Positions 18,374-28,727 of a stretch of DNA of 64,000 bases are shown here, piece by piece. The notes below the pieces were generated by a model. It searched no databases and had not been told where the DNA came from. It was given only the letters and a program-made list of their open reading frames with translations. How positions within the stretch are numbered: the first letter of the stretch is position 1; each line of letters begins with the position of its first letter. Position numbers and translations under genes: made by a program. The stretch is from Coleofasciculus sp937127375 (GTDB taxonomy: Bacteria; Cyanobacteriota; Cyanobacteriia; Cyanobacteriales; Coleofasciculaceae), in assembly GCA_040218875.1 (NCBI GenBank), contig JAVJQP010000116.1, one strand, 5' to 3'.

Positions 18374-18871
18374 TTAAACACCAATCACATACTTTCGCCA
18401 CTCCTGATGGACTCCACCTTTAACCTGTTTAGCCACCTCAAAGTGCAAACTGCTATAGGGTCTGCGGGGTTGATGTCGCAACATCATGTTGGCTTCCTTC
18501 GGGGTTCGGCTCCCTTTTTTGACATTACACCGTACACAGGCGGTGACAATGTTTTCCCAAGAATCTCCCCCGTGTCGAGAACGCGGAATCACATGATCGA
18601 GGGTTAAATCATCACCCGTGTATCCACAGTATTGACAAGAATGACTATCACGGTAGAGGATATTGCGGCGGGTTAAGGGAATTTCTTTGTAAGGAACCCG
18701 AACGTAATGGCGCAAGCGAATAACTGTGGGAAGCGGTAACTCTGGATAGACATATTTGCCGTTATGTTCAATCTGTTCCGCTTTGCCTTTGAGCATCAAA
18801 ACAACCGCTCGTCGCCAATTGGTGACATTGAGCGGTTCGTAGGAGGCGTTTAACACCAGAACCTTGCTCAT
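18374..18871 (-). CDS. HNH endonuclease family protein (165 aa)
   Basis: Contains CQYCG...LDHVIPRSRHGGDSWENIVTACVRCN, a complete HNH/zinc motif with two CxxC pairs. The start MSKVLVLNASYEPLNVTNWRRA is the standard opening of a widely conserved cyanobacterial HNH family. No methylase or antitoxin partner is adjacent. The role is unknown; it is not part of an evident restriction system. Confidence 0.92.
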   Translation of the reverse strand: MSKVLVLNASYEPLNVTNWRRAVVLMLKGKAEQIEHNGKYVYPELPLPTVIRLRHYVRVPYKEIPLTRRNILYRDSHSCQYCGYTGDDLTLDHVIPRSRHGGDSWENIVTACVRCNVKKGSRTPKEANMMLRHQPRRPYSSLHFEVAKQVKGGVHQEWRKYVIGV

Positions 18872-19113
18872 TAGGAGATCGAAATAAAGTGAATATTATT
18901 CCAGATATTAGCACAGGTTGATGGAGCTGGGTCATATTTTCATGATCACTTATCAAAGCGAAACATCAGCGCGATCGCGGATTTGTCATTCTCCAACGCC
19001 GAAATTTTTTCGCCTAGCTTGCGGGTTCAGTCTAAGATTTAAGTTAGGTGTATCCTATATCTAGTGTTTTCCGTTTTGATCTTAATCATTTCAACACTAA
19101 ATATAGGATCGGT

Positions 19114-20634
19114 CTACTGAATTTTTTTACCCCGCAGCCAATAGGTTGTCATTTCTCCCTTACCTTTAATCTGAATCACACCGCGTTCCTCAAACTCGTA
19201 TTCGTCTTTGAGCAATCCATAAGTCGCCTGTGTTACCTGAATGCGACCGGGTAAGCCATGAGACTCCATCCGGCTAGCCGTATTCACCGTGTCACCCCAC
19301 AAATCGTAGCTAAACTTTTTAATGCCAATCACACCCGCGACAACAGGACCACTATTGATACCAATCCTGAGGCGAAAATTTTCTCCGGTTTCGTGGTTAA
19401 ATTCATCAATGGCTCGCTGCATCTCTAACGCCATCTGCGCGATCGCCTGAGCATGATCTAGACGCCGCCGAGGGAGTCCCGCCGCTACCATATACGCATC
19501 GCCAATGGTTTTAATTTTTTCTACGCCATGTTCCTCGACGAGTCGGTCAAATTTGGAGAAAATCTGATTCAGCAGTTCAACCAGTTGAGTTGGTGAGGTT
19601 TGCGTAGAAAACTTGGTAAAATTTACCAGATCGGCAAACATAATCGTCACCCCTTTAAAACTCTCCGCGATCGTGCGTTGACCCCGCTTCAACATCTCTG
19701 CTACGGGTTGAGGTAAGATATTCAACAGCAGGAGTTCGGAACGTTTACGGGCGCGAGTCAGGGCAACTTCAGCTTGTTTTTGTTCGGTAATATCCGATAC
19801 CGTTCCTTCGTAGTAGAGGAGTTTACCCGCTTCATCTTTAACCGTATCAATATTTTCCACAATCCAAATAATGCTCCCATCTTTCCGATAAACCTGAGAC
19901 TGAAAGTCGGATAAGGTATTGTAGCGCTGGATTAAAGCGGCTAACTCTTCCTGGCGTGTGGGTTCAACATAAAGTTGTTGTCCAATATTCCTCACCTGTT
20001 CCATGAGGTCTTCGGGGGAGGTATAGCCTAAAATTTTAGCTAGGGCTGGATTCGCGGTGATATAGCGTCCCTCAGGCGTGGCTTGGAAAATGCCCTCGGT
20101 GGCTCGTTCAAAGATACTGCGATATTTCTCTTCCGCTTGACGTAGGGAAGCTTCTGCTCGTTGTCGTTCTTGAATTTCGGCTTGGAGTTGCAGATTTTGC
20201 TCCTCTAGCCGCTTTTGCAGGTTCCGGAGCGCCAGATGGGTTGTCACTCTGGCTTTAACTTCTTCCTGCTGTACGGGTTTGGTGATGAAATCTACGGCTC
20301 CCAGATTCAAGCCTTTGACTTTATCCACAGCATCAGACAGCGCACTGAGAAAAAGCACCGGGATATCCCGTGTGGCTGGATTCGCTTTCAGGCGACGACA
20401 GGTTTCAAAGCCATCAATCCCTGGCATCATCACATCCAGTAAGATGAGATCAGGTTTGGCATACTCGACTTTTTGCAGAGCGCTTTGCCCATCCTGCGCC
20501 ACCAAAACTTTGAAGCCAGAATCGGTTAAAAAGTCAAAGAGGACACCGAGATTATGAGGAGTATCATCGACAATAACGATGACGCCTTGATTAGAATGTT
20601 CATCATTCATCGGGGCTAATGTAGTTTGGTTCAT
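19114..20634 (-). CDS. Response regulator-PAS-adenylate cyclase (506 aa)
   Basis: REC domain at about 18-130 with phospho-acceptor Asp in LILLDVMMPG, a coiled coil at 135-170, one PAS/PAC domain at 170-285, and a class III cyclase domain at 320-500. The metal Asps are in IMFADLVNFT and TIGDAYM; the Lys in IKTIGD and the Asp in LWGDTVN fit ATP rather than GTP as substrate. It should make cAMP in response to phosphorylation. Third gene of a co-oriented signalling set, 263 bp after the diguanylate cyclase. Confidence 0.92.
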   Translation of the reverse strand: MNQTTLAPMNDEHSNQGVIVIVDDTPHNLGVLFDFLTDSGFKVLVAQDGQSALQKVEYAKPDLILLDVMMPGIDGFETCRRLKANPATRDIPVLFLSALSDAVDKVKGLNLGAVDFITKPVQQEEVKARVTTHLALRNLQKRLEEQNLQLQAEIQERQRAEASLRQAEEKYRSIFERATEGIFQATPEGRYITANPALAKILGYTSPEDLMEQVRNIGQQLYVEPTRQEELAALIQRYNTLSDFQSQVYRKDGSIIWIVENIDTVKDEAGKLLYYEGTVSDITEQKQAEVALTRARKRSELLLLNILPQPVAEMLKRGQRTIAESFKGVTIMFADLVNFTKFSTQTSPTQLVELLNQIFSKFDRLVEEHGVEKIKTIGDAYMVAAGLPRRRLDHAQAIAQMALEMQRAIDEFNHETGENFRLRIGINSGPVVAGVIGIKKFSYDLWGDTVNTASRMESHGLPGRIQVTQATYGLLKDEYEFEERGVIQIKGKGEMTTYWLRGKKIQ

Positions 20635-20856
20635 AGTTCATCGTTCATCGTTCAGGGTTCATTACCTGATGAAGTTGCCATGAACGGTAGATAAATAATA
20701 GATGATAAGCCTGGGATGGAAGATACACCAACTTCAAAATCAAGCCAGAGCAGATATACGGGTATTGTTGCCAATCTGTTACGAATACTCTTGCGATCGC
20801 AGCTATTTTATTGTCTCCCGTTAGAAGATTAACTATTGTCCTATTCCTCTGCTCCC

Positions 20857-20876
20857 AGACGTGCCATGGCACGTCT
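20857..20876. repeat. 20-bp perfect palindrome, dispersed family
   Basis: AGACGTGCCATGGCACGTCT followed by CTACA. A sister palindrome with a different core is at 57714-57733, and weaker relatives follow the two small membrane genes near 27300 and 27604. Confidence 0.75.
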
Positions 20877-20897
20877 CTACATAGCTTCCCCAGGCAA

Positions 20898-21953
20898 TCA
20901 CTGGGGTGAGGAACGAGAGGGTGAAGGTATAGAGCATACACTCTGAGAGTGAGGATCGTCCAGTGGCAGAAAAATTGCGCGATCGCGTCCCGTTTCTTTT
21001 GCCTGATACAATGCTTGATCCGCCGCCGCTATTAGCGCTTCCGGAGAGGTTTGATGACAAGGAACAGTGCTAGATACCCCCACACTTAAGGTGACAGAAT
21101 TTTTTATCGGCGATCGCGGATGCGTCAAACCTAACTGAGTCAGCTTCGACTGAATAAATTTGGCAACTTGTAACGCTCCTGGGGCTGGAGTATTCGGTAG
21201 AATCACCGCAAATTCTTCTCCTCCATAGCGGGCGACTAAATCGGCGGGACGCTTTACCACCTGTTTCATCGCTTGCGCCACCTTATACAAACATTCATCC
21301 CCAGCTTGATGCCCCTTAGTATCATTGTAGAGTTTAAAATAATCCACATCGCATAAAAGTAACGACAACACCCATTGTTCTCGTCGCGAAATCCGCCACA
21401 CTTGGTTAAAATATTCATCAAATCGATGCCGATTTGCCAGCTGAGTTAAACTATCTAACGTGGCTAAACGCTTTAGTTTAGCATTTGCTTTTTGCAGTTT
21501 TGCCTCAGCCTCCTGACGCTGCTGAATCTCCTGTTGGAGTTGCTGATTTTGGGTTTGCAGATTTTGGCGTAGCTTTTGAATCGTCAGATGAGTATTCACC
21601 CGTGCTAACACAATTTCCTGCTGAGTGGGCTTAATAATATAATCAACTGCGCCTAATTCAAATCCTTTGATGATAACCGCCGTTTGAGACAGGGCGGTAA
21701 GAAAAATTACTGGGATATCTTGGGTAGCCGGATTAGCTTTCAGACGCCGACAGGTTTCAAACCCATCAATTCCCGGCATAATCACATCCAGCAAAATGAT
21801 ATCGGGATGCTCAACTTCAGCTTTTTTAATGGCACTGTCACCATCCCTTGCCACGATAACCTGAAACCCTGCCTCACTCACAAAATCTAACAGCACTTCT
21901 GAGTTGGTGAGATTATCATCAACAATGAGAATTGTTTCTTTGTCATTCGTCAT
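20898..21953 (-). CDS. Response regulator-diguanylate cyclase (351 aa)
   Basis: REC domain at about 7-120 (Asp in IILLDVIMPG), coiled-coil linker, GGDEF domain at about 175-335 with an active GGEEF motif. An inhibitory RxxD site (RPAD) lies exactly five residues before it, so product feedback is expected. It should make c-di-GMP on phosphorylation. The start codon lies within ATGACGAATGAC-type tandem repeats. It sits 150 bp after the hybrid kinase and is the likely target of it. Confidence 0.93.
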   Translation of the reverse strand: MTNDKETILIVDDNLTNSEVLLDFVSEAGFQVIVARDGDSAIKKAEVEHPDIILLDVIMPGIDGFETCRRLKANPATQDIPVIFLTALSQTAVIIKGFELGAVDYIIKPTQQEIVLARVNTHLTIQKLRQNLQTQNQQLQQEIQQRQEAEAKLQKANAKLKRLATLDSLTQLANRHRFDEYFNQVWRISRREQWVLSLLLCDVDYFKLYNDTKGHQAGDECLYKVAQAMKQVVKRPADLVARYGGEEFAVILPNTPAPGALQVAKFIQSKLTQLGLTHPRSPIKNSVTLSVGVSSTVPCHQTSPEALIAAADQALYQAKETGRDRAIFLPLDDPHSQSVCSIPSPSRSSPQ

Positions 21954-22103
21954 TTGTTATTCGTGATTTATTAGTCGTCATTAGTCCTTCGTCATTAGTC
22001 CTTCGTTATGCACTCAATTGGGGCGGGTTTAATTACATCTAGATGAAGTAAAACACGATAGTAGTAAAACCTGCCCCTAAAAACCAAACTAAATTAAACA
22101 ATT

Positions 22104-25100
22104 TTAATCTCCTCTATCGTTCATGTATTTTTTCACAAATTCTAGAATTTGTTTTTCCTGAAAACCATTGGCTAAACGGCGCAGCTTCTTGGCAAATAGA
22201 ACCCATCGTGAATCAAGTTGTTCAAGTTTATCGGCTTGCTCACTAATCCCTTTAATATCACCCATCATAGCTAATTCATAAAGAACATTCATTTCCTTTT
22301 GGGGCGGTGCAACAATCTTTGAGGTAGTAATCGAAACCTCGGCATTTTGATCAGGTAATTTTTCTGAAGGGTAAGCACTACTTGGTGCATCGTCGGATTC
22401 ATAAATCCACTCTAAATCGAGATGCTTTTGCAGAGTAGCAAAGAGAGTTTTAGCTTGTATAGGTTGTCCAATAAAATCATCACAACCTGCGGCGAGAGAT
22501 TGCTGTTGTTTTTCTCCAAAAACGCTGGCTGAAATCGCTAAGACAATGGTATCTCGTAACGATGGAATTTCTCGTATCCGCCGAGTTGCTTCTAATCCAT
22601 CGAGTTTTGGCATGATCAAATCCATTAAAATTGCGTCAGGGTGTTCTTGTTGCGCTTGCTGGAGACAGTCTTCACCATTGATCGCTTCGAGTACCTCAAA
22701 TCCTAAGGGTAACAACAAGTTGACTAAAATTGAACGATTTTGCCATTGATCATCAGCAATCAAAATTTTGCGCGGATAACCGCGAAACCCACTAATAATT
22801 CTGTCTTCCACCACATCGATTGCCTGATCAGGAGAAACGGCGGGTAACTCTAAATCAACATAAAAAGTACTTCCTTGACCAACATTACTTTCGACATGCA
22901 GTTCACCGCCAAGGAGTTGAACTAATCGCTGACTAATCGCTAATCCTAATCCCGTTCCTTCCACCTGTCGATTTCGATCGCCAATTTGATGGAAGGGTAA
23001 AAATATATCGTTTAATTGTTCAGCCGCGATGCCAATTCCGGTATCTTCAATTTGAAAGCGCATAGTGCTAGATGCTTCTGTCGCTGGTGCTTGGGCTGAA
23101 GTATAGCCCACTTTAAATGTGATACTCCCCTGATCCGTAAATTTAATCGCATTTCCCAACAAATTAATTAGCACTTGTCGCAATCGTTTTTCATCACCCC
23201 GGACAATTTTAGGTAAAAGAGAGAGAGGTTGATAGTGAAACGCAATGGCTTTTTCGTCCGCCCGAATACGAACCATTTCGATAATGCCTTCTAGAAAATG
23301 GGGAAACTGAAATTCGCTTAAACATAAGTCCATTTTCCGGGCTTCGATTTTAGACAGGTCTAAAATATCGTTGAGTAGGGTTAACAGGTGTTCCCCACAC
23401 TGTTGAATAATACTCAGTCCCTGCTGTTGCTTGGCGGTGGGATGAGGTTCACGTTTGAGAACTTGAACATAGCCTAAAATACCGTTGAGGGGAGTGCGGA
23501 GTTCATGACTCATATTCGCCAAGAATTCGCTTTTAGCATGATTGGCAGTTTCGGCTTCTTGGCGGGCTTGTTCCAGGTGTAAATTCTTTTCGGCTAATTG
23601 TTGACTAATTCGGGTTTGTTCTTCTAACAGTTGACTCTGGGCGAGGGCAATTCCTACCTGATCCGCTAGTTGACTCAACAGTTCAATTTCAAACATTTCC
23701 CACTGTCGCGGACCACTACATTGATGGGCAATTAATAGACCCCAGAGGTTCTCTCGTTGTAGAATTGGGACGACTAAATTCGCTCTCACGCCAAAGGGTT
23801 GTAAAAGTTCGATATGGCAGGGTTCTAAGTCGGCTTGGTAGAGATCCTCGATCGCGCGAATTCGTCCTTGGCGGTATTGATCCAGGTAGCCTTCCCGAAA
23901 ACAGGGATCATAAATCTCCTGTCCTTGAATTGGTGTCCAGCCAGGAACTACAGCTTCCGTCATAATCACACCGGTTCCATCATCATTGAGTTGGTAGATC
24001 ACCACTCGATCCACTTGCAAAATTCGGCGCACTTCTGTTACCGTTGTTTGCAGGATGGCATCGAGTTTTAAGGATTGGCGAATCTTCAGCGTAATTTCGG
24101 CAAAGAGTTGCCGTTGTAGGGTTTGACGCCGCAGTTCGGCTTCGGAATATTTGCGTTCGGTGATATCTTCGGCAATCCCAGCGATACGGGTCATTTTACC
24201 CTTGTCGTCAAATACCCGAAACGTCCGCACCCAAACCCAGCGTTCACTCCCGTCGGGACGTAAAATGCGGTATTCTTGTTCAAAGTCTTGTTCGCCTTGC
24301 AGTTGTTTCCCTAACGCCTCCGCCACGCGATCGCGATCATAAGGATGAATATTATCTAACCAGGTCATCGGCTGACCGTAAAGACTTTCGCGGGATCGTC
24401 CCCAAACTTCCTCATAAGCGGGACTCAGATAAAACATGCGGCTTAAATCGGGTGTGGTTAAAAAGAACACTTCCCGGATATTTTCAGCCAGTTGACGGAA
24501 TTGTTCCTCTCTCTCTAGTAAGGCGGCTTCTGCTTGTTTGCGATCGCTAATATCCGTATGTGTCCCGACAATTCGCGTCACCTTACCCTTGTCATCCCGC
24601 AGAACCAATCCGCGCGATAAAAACCAAGGGGTTGAACCATCGGTGTATACCATGCGAAACTCTAATTTCCACTGCGAGAGTTCACTAATGAAAAGTTGAT
24701 CGATGCTGATTTTCACCATCGACTGATCCTCTGGATGAACCCGCGCCATCAACTCATCAAAGCTGGGGGTATCTCGGTCTTCAGGATAACCAATCAGATG
24801 CAGAAATTGGGGCGAATAATAGTAGGTTTTTGTTTTGAAATTAATATCAAACAGTCCGCTATCATTGGCTTGAATCGCTAGGGCAAACCGTTCCTCACTC
24901 TCCCGTAATGCCGTTTGCGTTTGCTGGCGTTGAGTAATATCTAATGCCATGGACGCAATACCAAGAAGATTCCCTTGGCTATCAATTAGCGGAGTATTAT
25001 ACCATTCACAAATAATGATTCTGCCATCTTTTGTGATATTCTGATTACAGGAACGGGCAACTTGTTTGTCATACCAAAGTTTAGCTTTAATCTGTTTAAT

Positions 25101-26540
25101 TTGAGCTTGGGCAGCCGCAGGTACAATTAGAGTAGACGGATGACCCAATGCTTCGTCTCGACGATAGCCAAAAATGGTTTCCGCCGCCGGATTCCAATCA
25201 ACAATATGCCCATCAGTATTCCATTCAATCACCGCCAGGGGCGTTTGTTGAACCAATAGGGCGAAACGTTGATCATTTTTCCGCAACGCTTTCTCCATCT
25301 GCTTCTGTTCTACCACTTCGGCTAAGAGTTGGCGATTGGCGGCTTTCAGGGCGGCGGTTCGTTCCTGAAACTGTTGATCCAGATGTGCAACGATATAGCA
25401 AGACTGGGTGTCGCGATCGCATAATTCTTGGTAAGCTGTAGCGCGATCGCTGACAATAGCAGCGACAATCAGGGCGGTGATGGCGAAGATGGCGATAAAC
25501 ACATCTTGGGAAACGATAACCCGATTAAATGACTCAAACCTCTCAGCCTGTTGCCAAAAGGCAATACTCGCGACTACACCAATACCCAATGTTGTAATCC
25601 GTTGACCCCATTGTAGGGCTGACCCTAAAATAAACGGAAATAGCAAATACTTTAAGTCAACCTGAAAGAAAGGCTGATTTAACAACTCGCTTAACTGAGT
25701 AGCAATTTGTTGATGAAACTGGACTCCGATTGGATTAGAAGCCGTTATACTATCACCTGTTACCATAACCGAGGAACTAGCGGGAATCGAGAAAACACCA
25801 AACACCAACCCACTCACGATTCCCAATCCAATCAGCCAGACTCCAACTTGCCAGATGATTGTTGATGTTGTAGTGGCGGGTTTCACTACCCTTGTTTCTG
25901 ACTTAACCCAGATGTGCCTAAACCCGCCCTTACCCAAATTTTGAATGAACTGCATAACTTCCCTATCGTCGCCATTTCCCCCATCTTCCCCCTCTCCCTC
26001 ATTCCCCTCATCCCCCGACTGCATCACAGAATAACTCTGAGTCAACAGTATAGGCGTAACAATTAAAAGTCCCATGGCGTTACTCAACCACCACCGCAGC
26101 CAATCTCCTGCACCCCATTCCCCCACCAAGACTTCACCCAGCAGACGAATTGTGGGACTCACCAGGGAGGATAATAGAACCATACCCACCAGAAATTTGA
26201 CCACATCCCGGCGATGATTTAACCCTGGATGCATCTCCCAGGATTGAACCAACGTCACACCCCACCAAGCTTGTAGCGTACAGCCTAAACACGACGAGAT
26301 CGCAACCGTTCCCGGAATTCCCAAAAATAGTGCCCTAGATAACTCAGCCAAAGCCACACCCAGCCACAGATTGCGCCCCAGTAACAAGAGGGCGGCTTGA
26401 CTAATTCCAGCGGGAATCCAGATCAAGGGGATAATAGTCTGACGGCTAAAAATTTGGGCAGTGGCGATATAAATTAGCGTCAGGGCTAAAAGGTTGAGAA
26501 AATATCGTCCTAACGGAGAAAGATTCCAGGTTTTGTTCAT
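22104..26540 (-). CDS. MASE1-PAS-GAF hybrid histidine kinase (1478 aa)
   Basis: Residues 1-355 are an integral membrane MASE1-type sensor with about eight helices, interrupted by an acidic Gly/Glu-rich loop. Three PAS/PAC domains follow (about 430-800), then a phytochrome-like GAF domain (about 820-970; it holds the phytochrome-family cysteine region only loosely, so chromophore binding is not claimed). Next come HisKA with MSHELRTPLNG, HATPase with LINLLGNAIKFTD and TGLGLAI, and a REC domain with phospho-Asp in AILMDLIMP. First gene of the signalling set and the probable phosphodonor to the two response regulators downstream. Confidence 0.92.
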   Translation of the reverse strand: MNKTWNLSPLGRYFLNLLALTLIYIATAQIFSRQTIIPLIWIPAGISQAALLLLGRNLWLGVALAELSRALFLGIPGTVAISSCLGCTLQAWWGVTLVQSWEMHPGLNHRRDVVKFLVGMVLLSSLVSPTIRLLGEVLVGEWGAGDWLRWWLSNAMGLLIVTPILLTQSYSVMQSGDEGNEGEGEDGGNGDDREVMQFIQNLGKGGFRHIWVKSETRVVKPATTTSTIIWQVGVWLIGLGIVSGLVFGVFSIPASSSVMVTGDSITASNPIGVQFHQQIATQLSELLNQPFFQVDLKYLLFPFILGSALQWGQRITTLGIGVVASIAFWQQAERFESFNRVIVSQDVFIAIFAITALIVAAIVSDRATAYQELCDRDTQSCYIVAHLDQQFQERTAALKAANRQLLAEVVEQKQMEKALRKNDQRFALLVQQTPLAVIEWNTDGHIVDWNPAAETIFGYRRDEALGHPSTLIVPAAAQAQIKQIKAKLWYDKQVARSCNQNITKDGRIIICEWYNTPLIDSQGNLLGIASMALDITQRQQTQTALRESEERFALAIQANDSGLFDINFKTKTYYYSPQFLHLIGYPEDRDTPSFDELMARVHPEDQSMVKISIDQLFISELSQWKLEFRMVYTDGSTPWFLSRGLVLRDDKGKVTRIVGTHTDISDRKQAEAALLEREEQFRQLAENIREVFFLTTPDLSRMFYLSPAYEEVWGRSRESLYGQPMTWLDNIHPYDRDRVAEALGKQLQGEQDFEQEYRILRPDGSERWVWVRTFRVFDDKGKMTRIAGIAEDITERKYSEAELRRQTLQRQLFAEITLKIRQSLKLDAILQTTVTEVRRILQVDRVVIYQLNDDGTGVIMTEAVVPGWTPIQGQEIYDPCFREGYLDQYRQGRIRAIEDLYQADLEPCHIELLQPFGVRANLVVPILQRENLWGLLIAHQCSGPRQWEMFEIELLSQLADQVGIALAQSQLLEEQTRISQQLAEKNLHLEQARQEAETANHAKSEFLANMSHELRTPLNGILGYVQVLKREPHPTAKQQQGLSIIQQCGEHLLTLLNDILDLSKIEARKMDLCLSEFQFPHFLEGIIEMVRIRADEKAIAFHYQPLSLLPKIVRGDEKRLRQVLINLLGNAIKFTDQGSITFKVGYTSAQAPATEASSTMRFQIEDTGIGIAAEQLNDIFLPFHQIGDRNRQVEGTGLGLAISQRLVQLLGGELHVESNVGQGSTFYVDLELPAVSPDQAIDVVEDRIISGFRGYPRKILIADDQWQNRSILVNLLLPLGFEVLEAINGEDCLQQAQQEHPDAILMDLIMPKLDGLEATRRIREIPSLRDTIVLAISASVFGEKQQQSLAAGCDDFIGQPIQAKTLFATLQKHLDLEWIYESDDAPSSAYPSEKLPDQNAEVSITTSKIVAPPQKEMNVLYELAMMGDIKGISEQADKLEQLDSRWVLFAKKLRRLANGFQEKQILEFVKKYMNDRGD

Positions 26541-27094
26541 CGGACTTTCTGACGTTTAAATGATCCAGGATGAATGATTTGGTACGCTTTGAAATAAACC
26601 CATCAAGCGCTTACTTGGGGCAGATTTATGGGGGCAATCGAGATAGCACCAATACCATTCCCACAAAACCTATCCTTTCCCCATCCGCCAAGCGGTTACA
26701 ATCTCAACTCTAGAATCGGATCACCATCGGGGGGAATAGGGAGAGCGAACCTCCTTAGAGTCTAACATTTTAACTCAAAGCAATACTTTCAATCAGACGG
26801 TTAAACCTTACAATCATTGCCAGTCCACTTAAGTTAGTGCTTAAGGCAGTTTCGTAGTCTGCACTTTAGTGTTATTATCGACTGTGATCTTTATCATTGG
26901 CTTTTAGGATAATCATCACAGTTTACTTTCAACTACCTCACCATTTGTTTTTCTGAAGATCACCGGGCTTCAAGACATGTAACACAGAGTACATTGGGAC
27001 AGTTTAGGATAATTTCAATAGTGCAAACCGATCAGATATCTCTCATAATCTAAACTCTGATCTACCTGTTTTCGTCTACATCTGGGATCTTGCT
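26541..27094. other. Intergenic region between signalling genes and small membrane genes
   Basis: Divergent promoter region of about 550 bp. I see no coding frame, tRNA cloverleaf or strong repeat. AT-rich stretches near 26870 and 27040 are possible promoter positions. Confidence 0.4.
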
Positions 27095-27301
27095 ATGAAC
27101 CTTTGGCTTTTAAGTCTATACGCGCTTGTTTCGTTTTATTTATTAGGGGCTTGGTTACGCTTTTTCAAACAAGGAAGAGGAATGTCAGATCAACAAAAAT
27201 TTTTATCGTTACTCACTATTGGTATCGCCACAGTATTGTGGCCCCTTGTCCTCCCCATTGCTTACGTCAGGTTATTGAACGCTACCGTATCACAGTCGTA
27301 G
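27095..27301 (+). CDS. Small two-helix membrane protein, paralogue A (68 aa)
   Basis: Two hydrophobic helices (about 3-22 and 38-58) joined by a basic loop (FKQGRGMSDQQK). It is clearly related to the next gene: both share AWLRF/TWLRF, SLLTIGI/SFLTVGI, WPLVLPIAYV and a LLNATV.QS end. The stop codon lies in a GTAGAGA repeat that follows both copies. Function unknown. It lies 524 bp upstream of the first eCIS gene. Confidence 0.7.
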   Translation: MNLWLLSLYALVSFYLLGAWLRFFKQGRGMSDQQKFLSLLTIGIATVLWPLVLPIAYVRLLNATVSQS

Positions 27302-27397
27302 AGATGTTCTGCTGAACCCGATTAAAAAGTTAATAGACGTCTGCTATAATACCATAGACGTTGATGAATTGTATTTATTTATATCTGGAGATTGAAG

Positions 27398-27604
27398 ATG
27401 ACACTTTTGCTTATTAGTGTTTACGGGTTGGTTGGACTTTATTTATTCGCCACTTGGTTACGGTTTCTCAAAAAAGAAGCAGGACTATCACCTCAGCAAA
27501 AAGTCTTATCGTTTCTCACTGTTGGCATCACCACGCTATGTTGGCCCCTTGTCCTTCCTATTGCTTACGTGAAATTATTAAATGCTACAGTAGCACAATC
27601 GTAG
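27398..27604 (+). CDS. Small two-helix membrane protein, paralogue B (68 aa)
   Basis: Tandem paralogue of the preceding gene with the same two-helix layout. The ATG at 27398 has a GGAG ribosome site; a TTG two codons upstream is less likely. An imperfect palindrome (TAGAGACGTTCC..GGAACATCTTTA) begins at its stop codon. Preserved protein sequence with diverged DNA suggests selection on both copies. A membrane role near the injection-system locus is possible but not shown. Confidence 0.7.
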   Translation: MTLLLISVYGLVGLYLFATWLRFLKKEAGLSPQQKVLSFLTVGITTLCWPLVLPIAYVKLLNATVAQS

Positions 27605-27824
27605 AGACGTTCCGGTGGAACATCTTTACAAGACTTAAACAAATCACGCAAACGTTTAATTGAATCCTGAAATCAGAGGGGCTTATTACTTTACAGGTGG
27701 GTAAGCCCTTTTCTCAACCCTCTGGTAAAGTAGTCAGTAAGAGTCTTTCTGGAAAACTCAGCGTCCGATAAGCCGATGAAACCATTGACAATCACCAGAC
27801 AAACGGAGTCGGAGAGAATTGGTC

Positions 27825-28334
27825 ATGTCACAACTTGTTAAAGCCCAACTGATTTCTACAGATGGTGGGGGAACAATTAATTTCATGTTCAACCCCAACC
27901 AATTGGCATTTAGCCAGCAAATTAACTTAACAAAAAGTAGCGGAGCGCGAACGGGTCGAGGATTACCCAAGGTCAACTTTGCCTATCCTGAACCTGTTAC
28001 CCTCTCGATTAACGACATTATTTTTGATACCTATGAAACAGGTGAGAACGTCCTCCGCCATCTGAAACCCTTTGAGAAAGCAGTAAATTTTGCCGAGTCG
28101 GGGGAAGGAAAGGAAAAACGTCCTCCCACTTATGTGTTTACCTGGGGATCTCAGGAGTATATTCGCTGTTTTGTTACAAAAGTTGATTATAACCTGACCA
28201 TGTTTCTGCCCGATGGGACTCCAGTCCGAGTGTCGGTTAATTTGACGTTGGAAGAGATTGATGAGTCTGTGTCTCAACCAGGGATGGGAACGCCACAACC
28301 CGGTGCTAGCCAGCGTCAGAGTGGTGGGCGCTAG
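27825..28334 (+). CDS. eCIS tube/hub-adaptor protein (Afp7-like)
   Basis: 169 aa from the ATG at 27825 with a GGAGAG ribosome site; a TTG two codons upstream is rejected. The pattern FMFNPNQLAFSQQINLTKS...GRGLPKVNFAYPEPVTLSIND is that of the contractile injection system tube-protein family, and the domain ending CFVTKVDYNLTMFLPDGTPVRVSVNLTLEE is conserved in it. It connects the inner tube to the spike hub. There is no C-terminal LysM domain, so it is shorter than the enterobacterial homologues; the tail is Gly/Gln/Ser-rich. First gene of eCIS block 1. Confidence 0.85.
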   Translation: MSQLVKAQLISTDGGGTINFMFNPNQLAFSQQINLTKSSGARTGRGLPKVNFAYPEPVTLSINDIIFDTYETGENVLRHLKPFEKAVNFAESGEGKEKRPPTYVFTWGSQEYIRCFVTKVDYNLTMFLPDGTPVRVSVNLTLEEIDESVSQPGMGTPQPGASQRQSGGR

Positions 28335-28727
28335 TGTAGAACGGTGCAGGTGGCGAGTATGGATAAGGGAGATGAGGGAGATATTAGCTGTTCAAAGTCG
28401 CGATCGCACTCCTTAACCCATCTCTATCCATCATCGACCCGACAATAGTATACGACAATAGTATAGTTTAGTTGACTCAGACCTTTTATAATAGTGACCT
28501 GTTGAATTTGGCAGATGAATGCTACATTCATCTTAAATATGCTATTGAGATTAGTTTACAAAACGTAAAACTAAGGCAGCAGAAACAGGTCAGCCATCAA
28601 CGAGAAACTCAATCTCCCAACTCCCTGTTTTCTACTTAAATCATCTCTGTCTGACATCAACTCCCCTCTGGGTAAATTCCCAGTTAGTACCACAACTCAG
28701 TGCCAAGTCTTGATTCTAGAGGTCGCC
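28335..28727. other. Intergenic region inside eCIS block 1
   Basis: 393 bp between the tube-adaptor gene and vgrG. TATAAT at about 28488-28493 may be a -10 box for vgrG. No coding frame is evident. The gap is larger than expected within an eCIS operon. Confidence 0.45.

Noticed and set aside
23765..25441. Plus-strand frames antisense to the hybrid kinase
   Set aside because: Shadow frames of a gene with clear domains.
26541..27094. Search for tRNA or small RNA genes in the larger gaps
   Set aside because: No cloverleaf with TTCGA arm and acceptor pairing was found by eye here or in the other gaps; a computed scan would be needed to exclude one.
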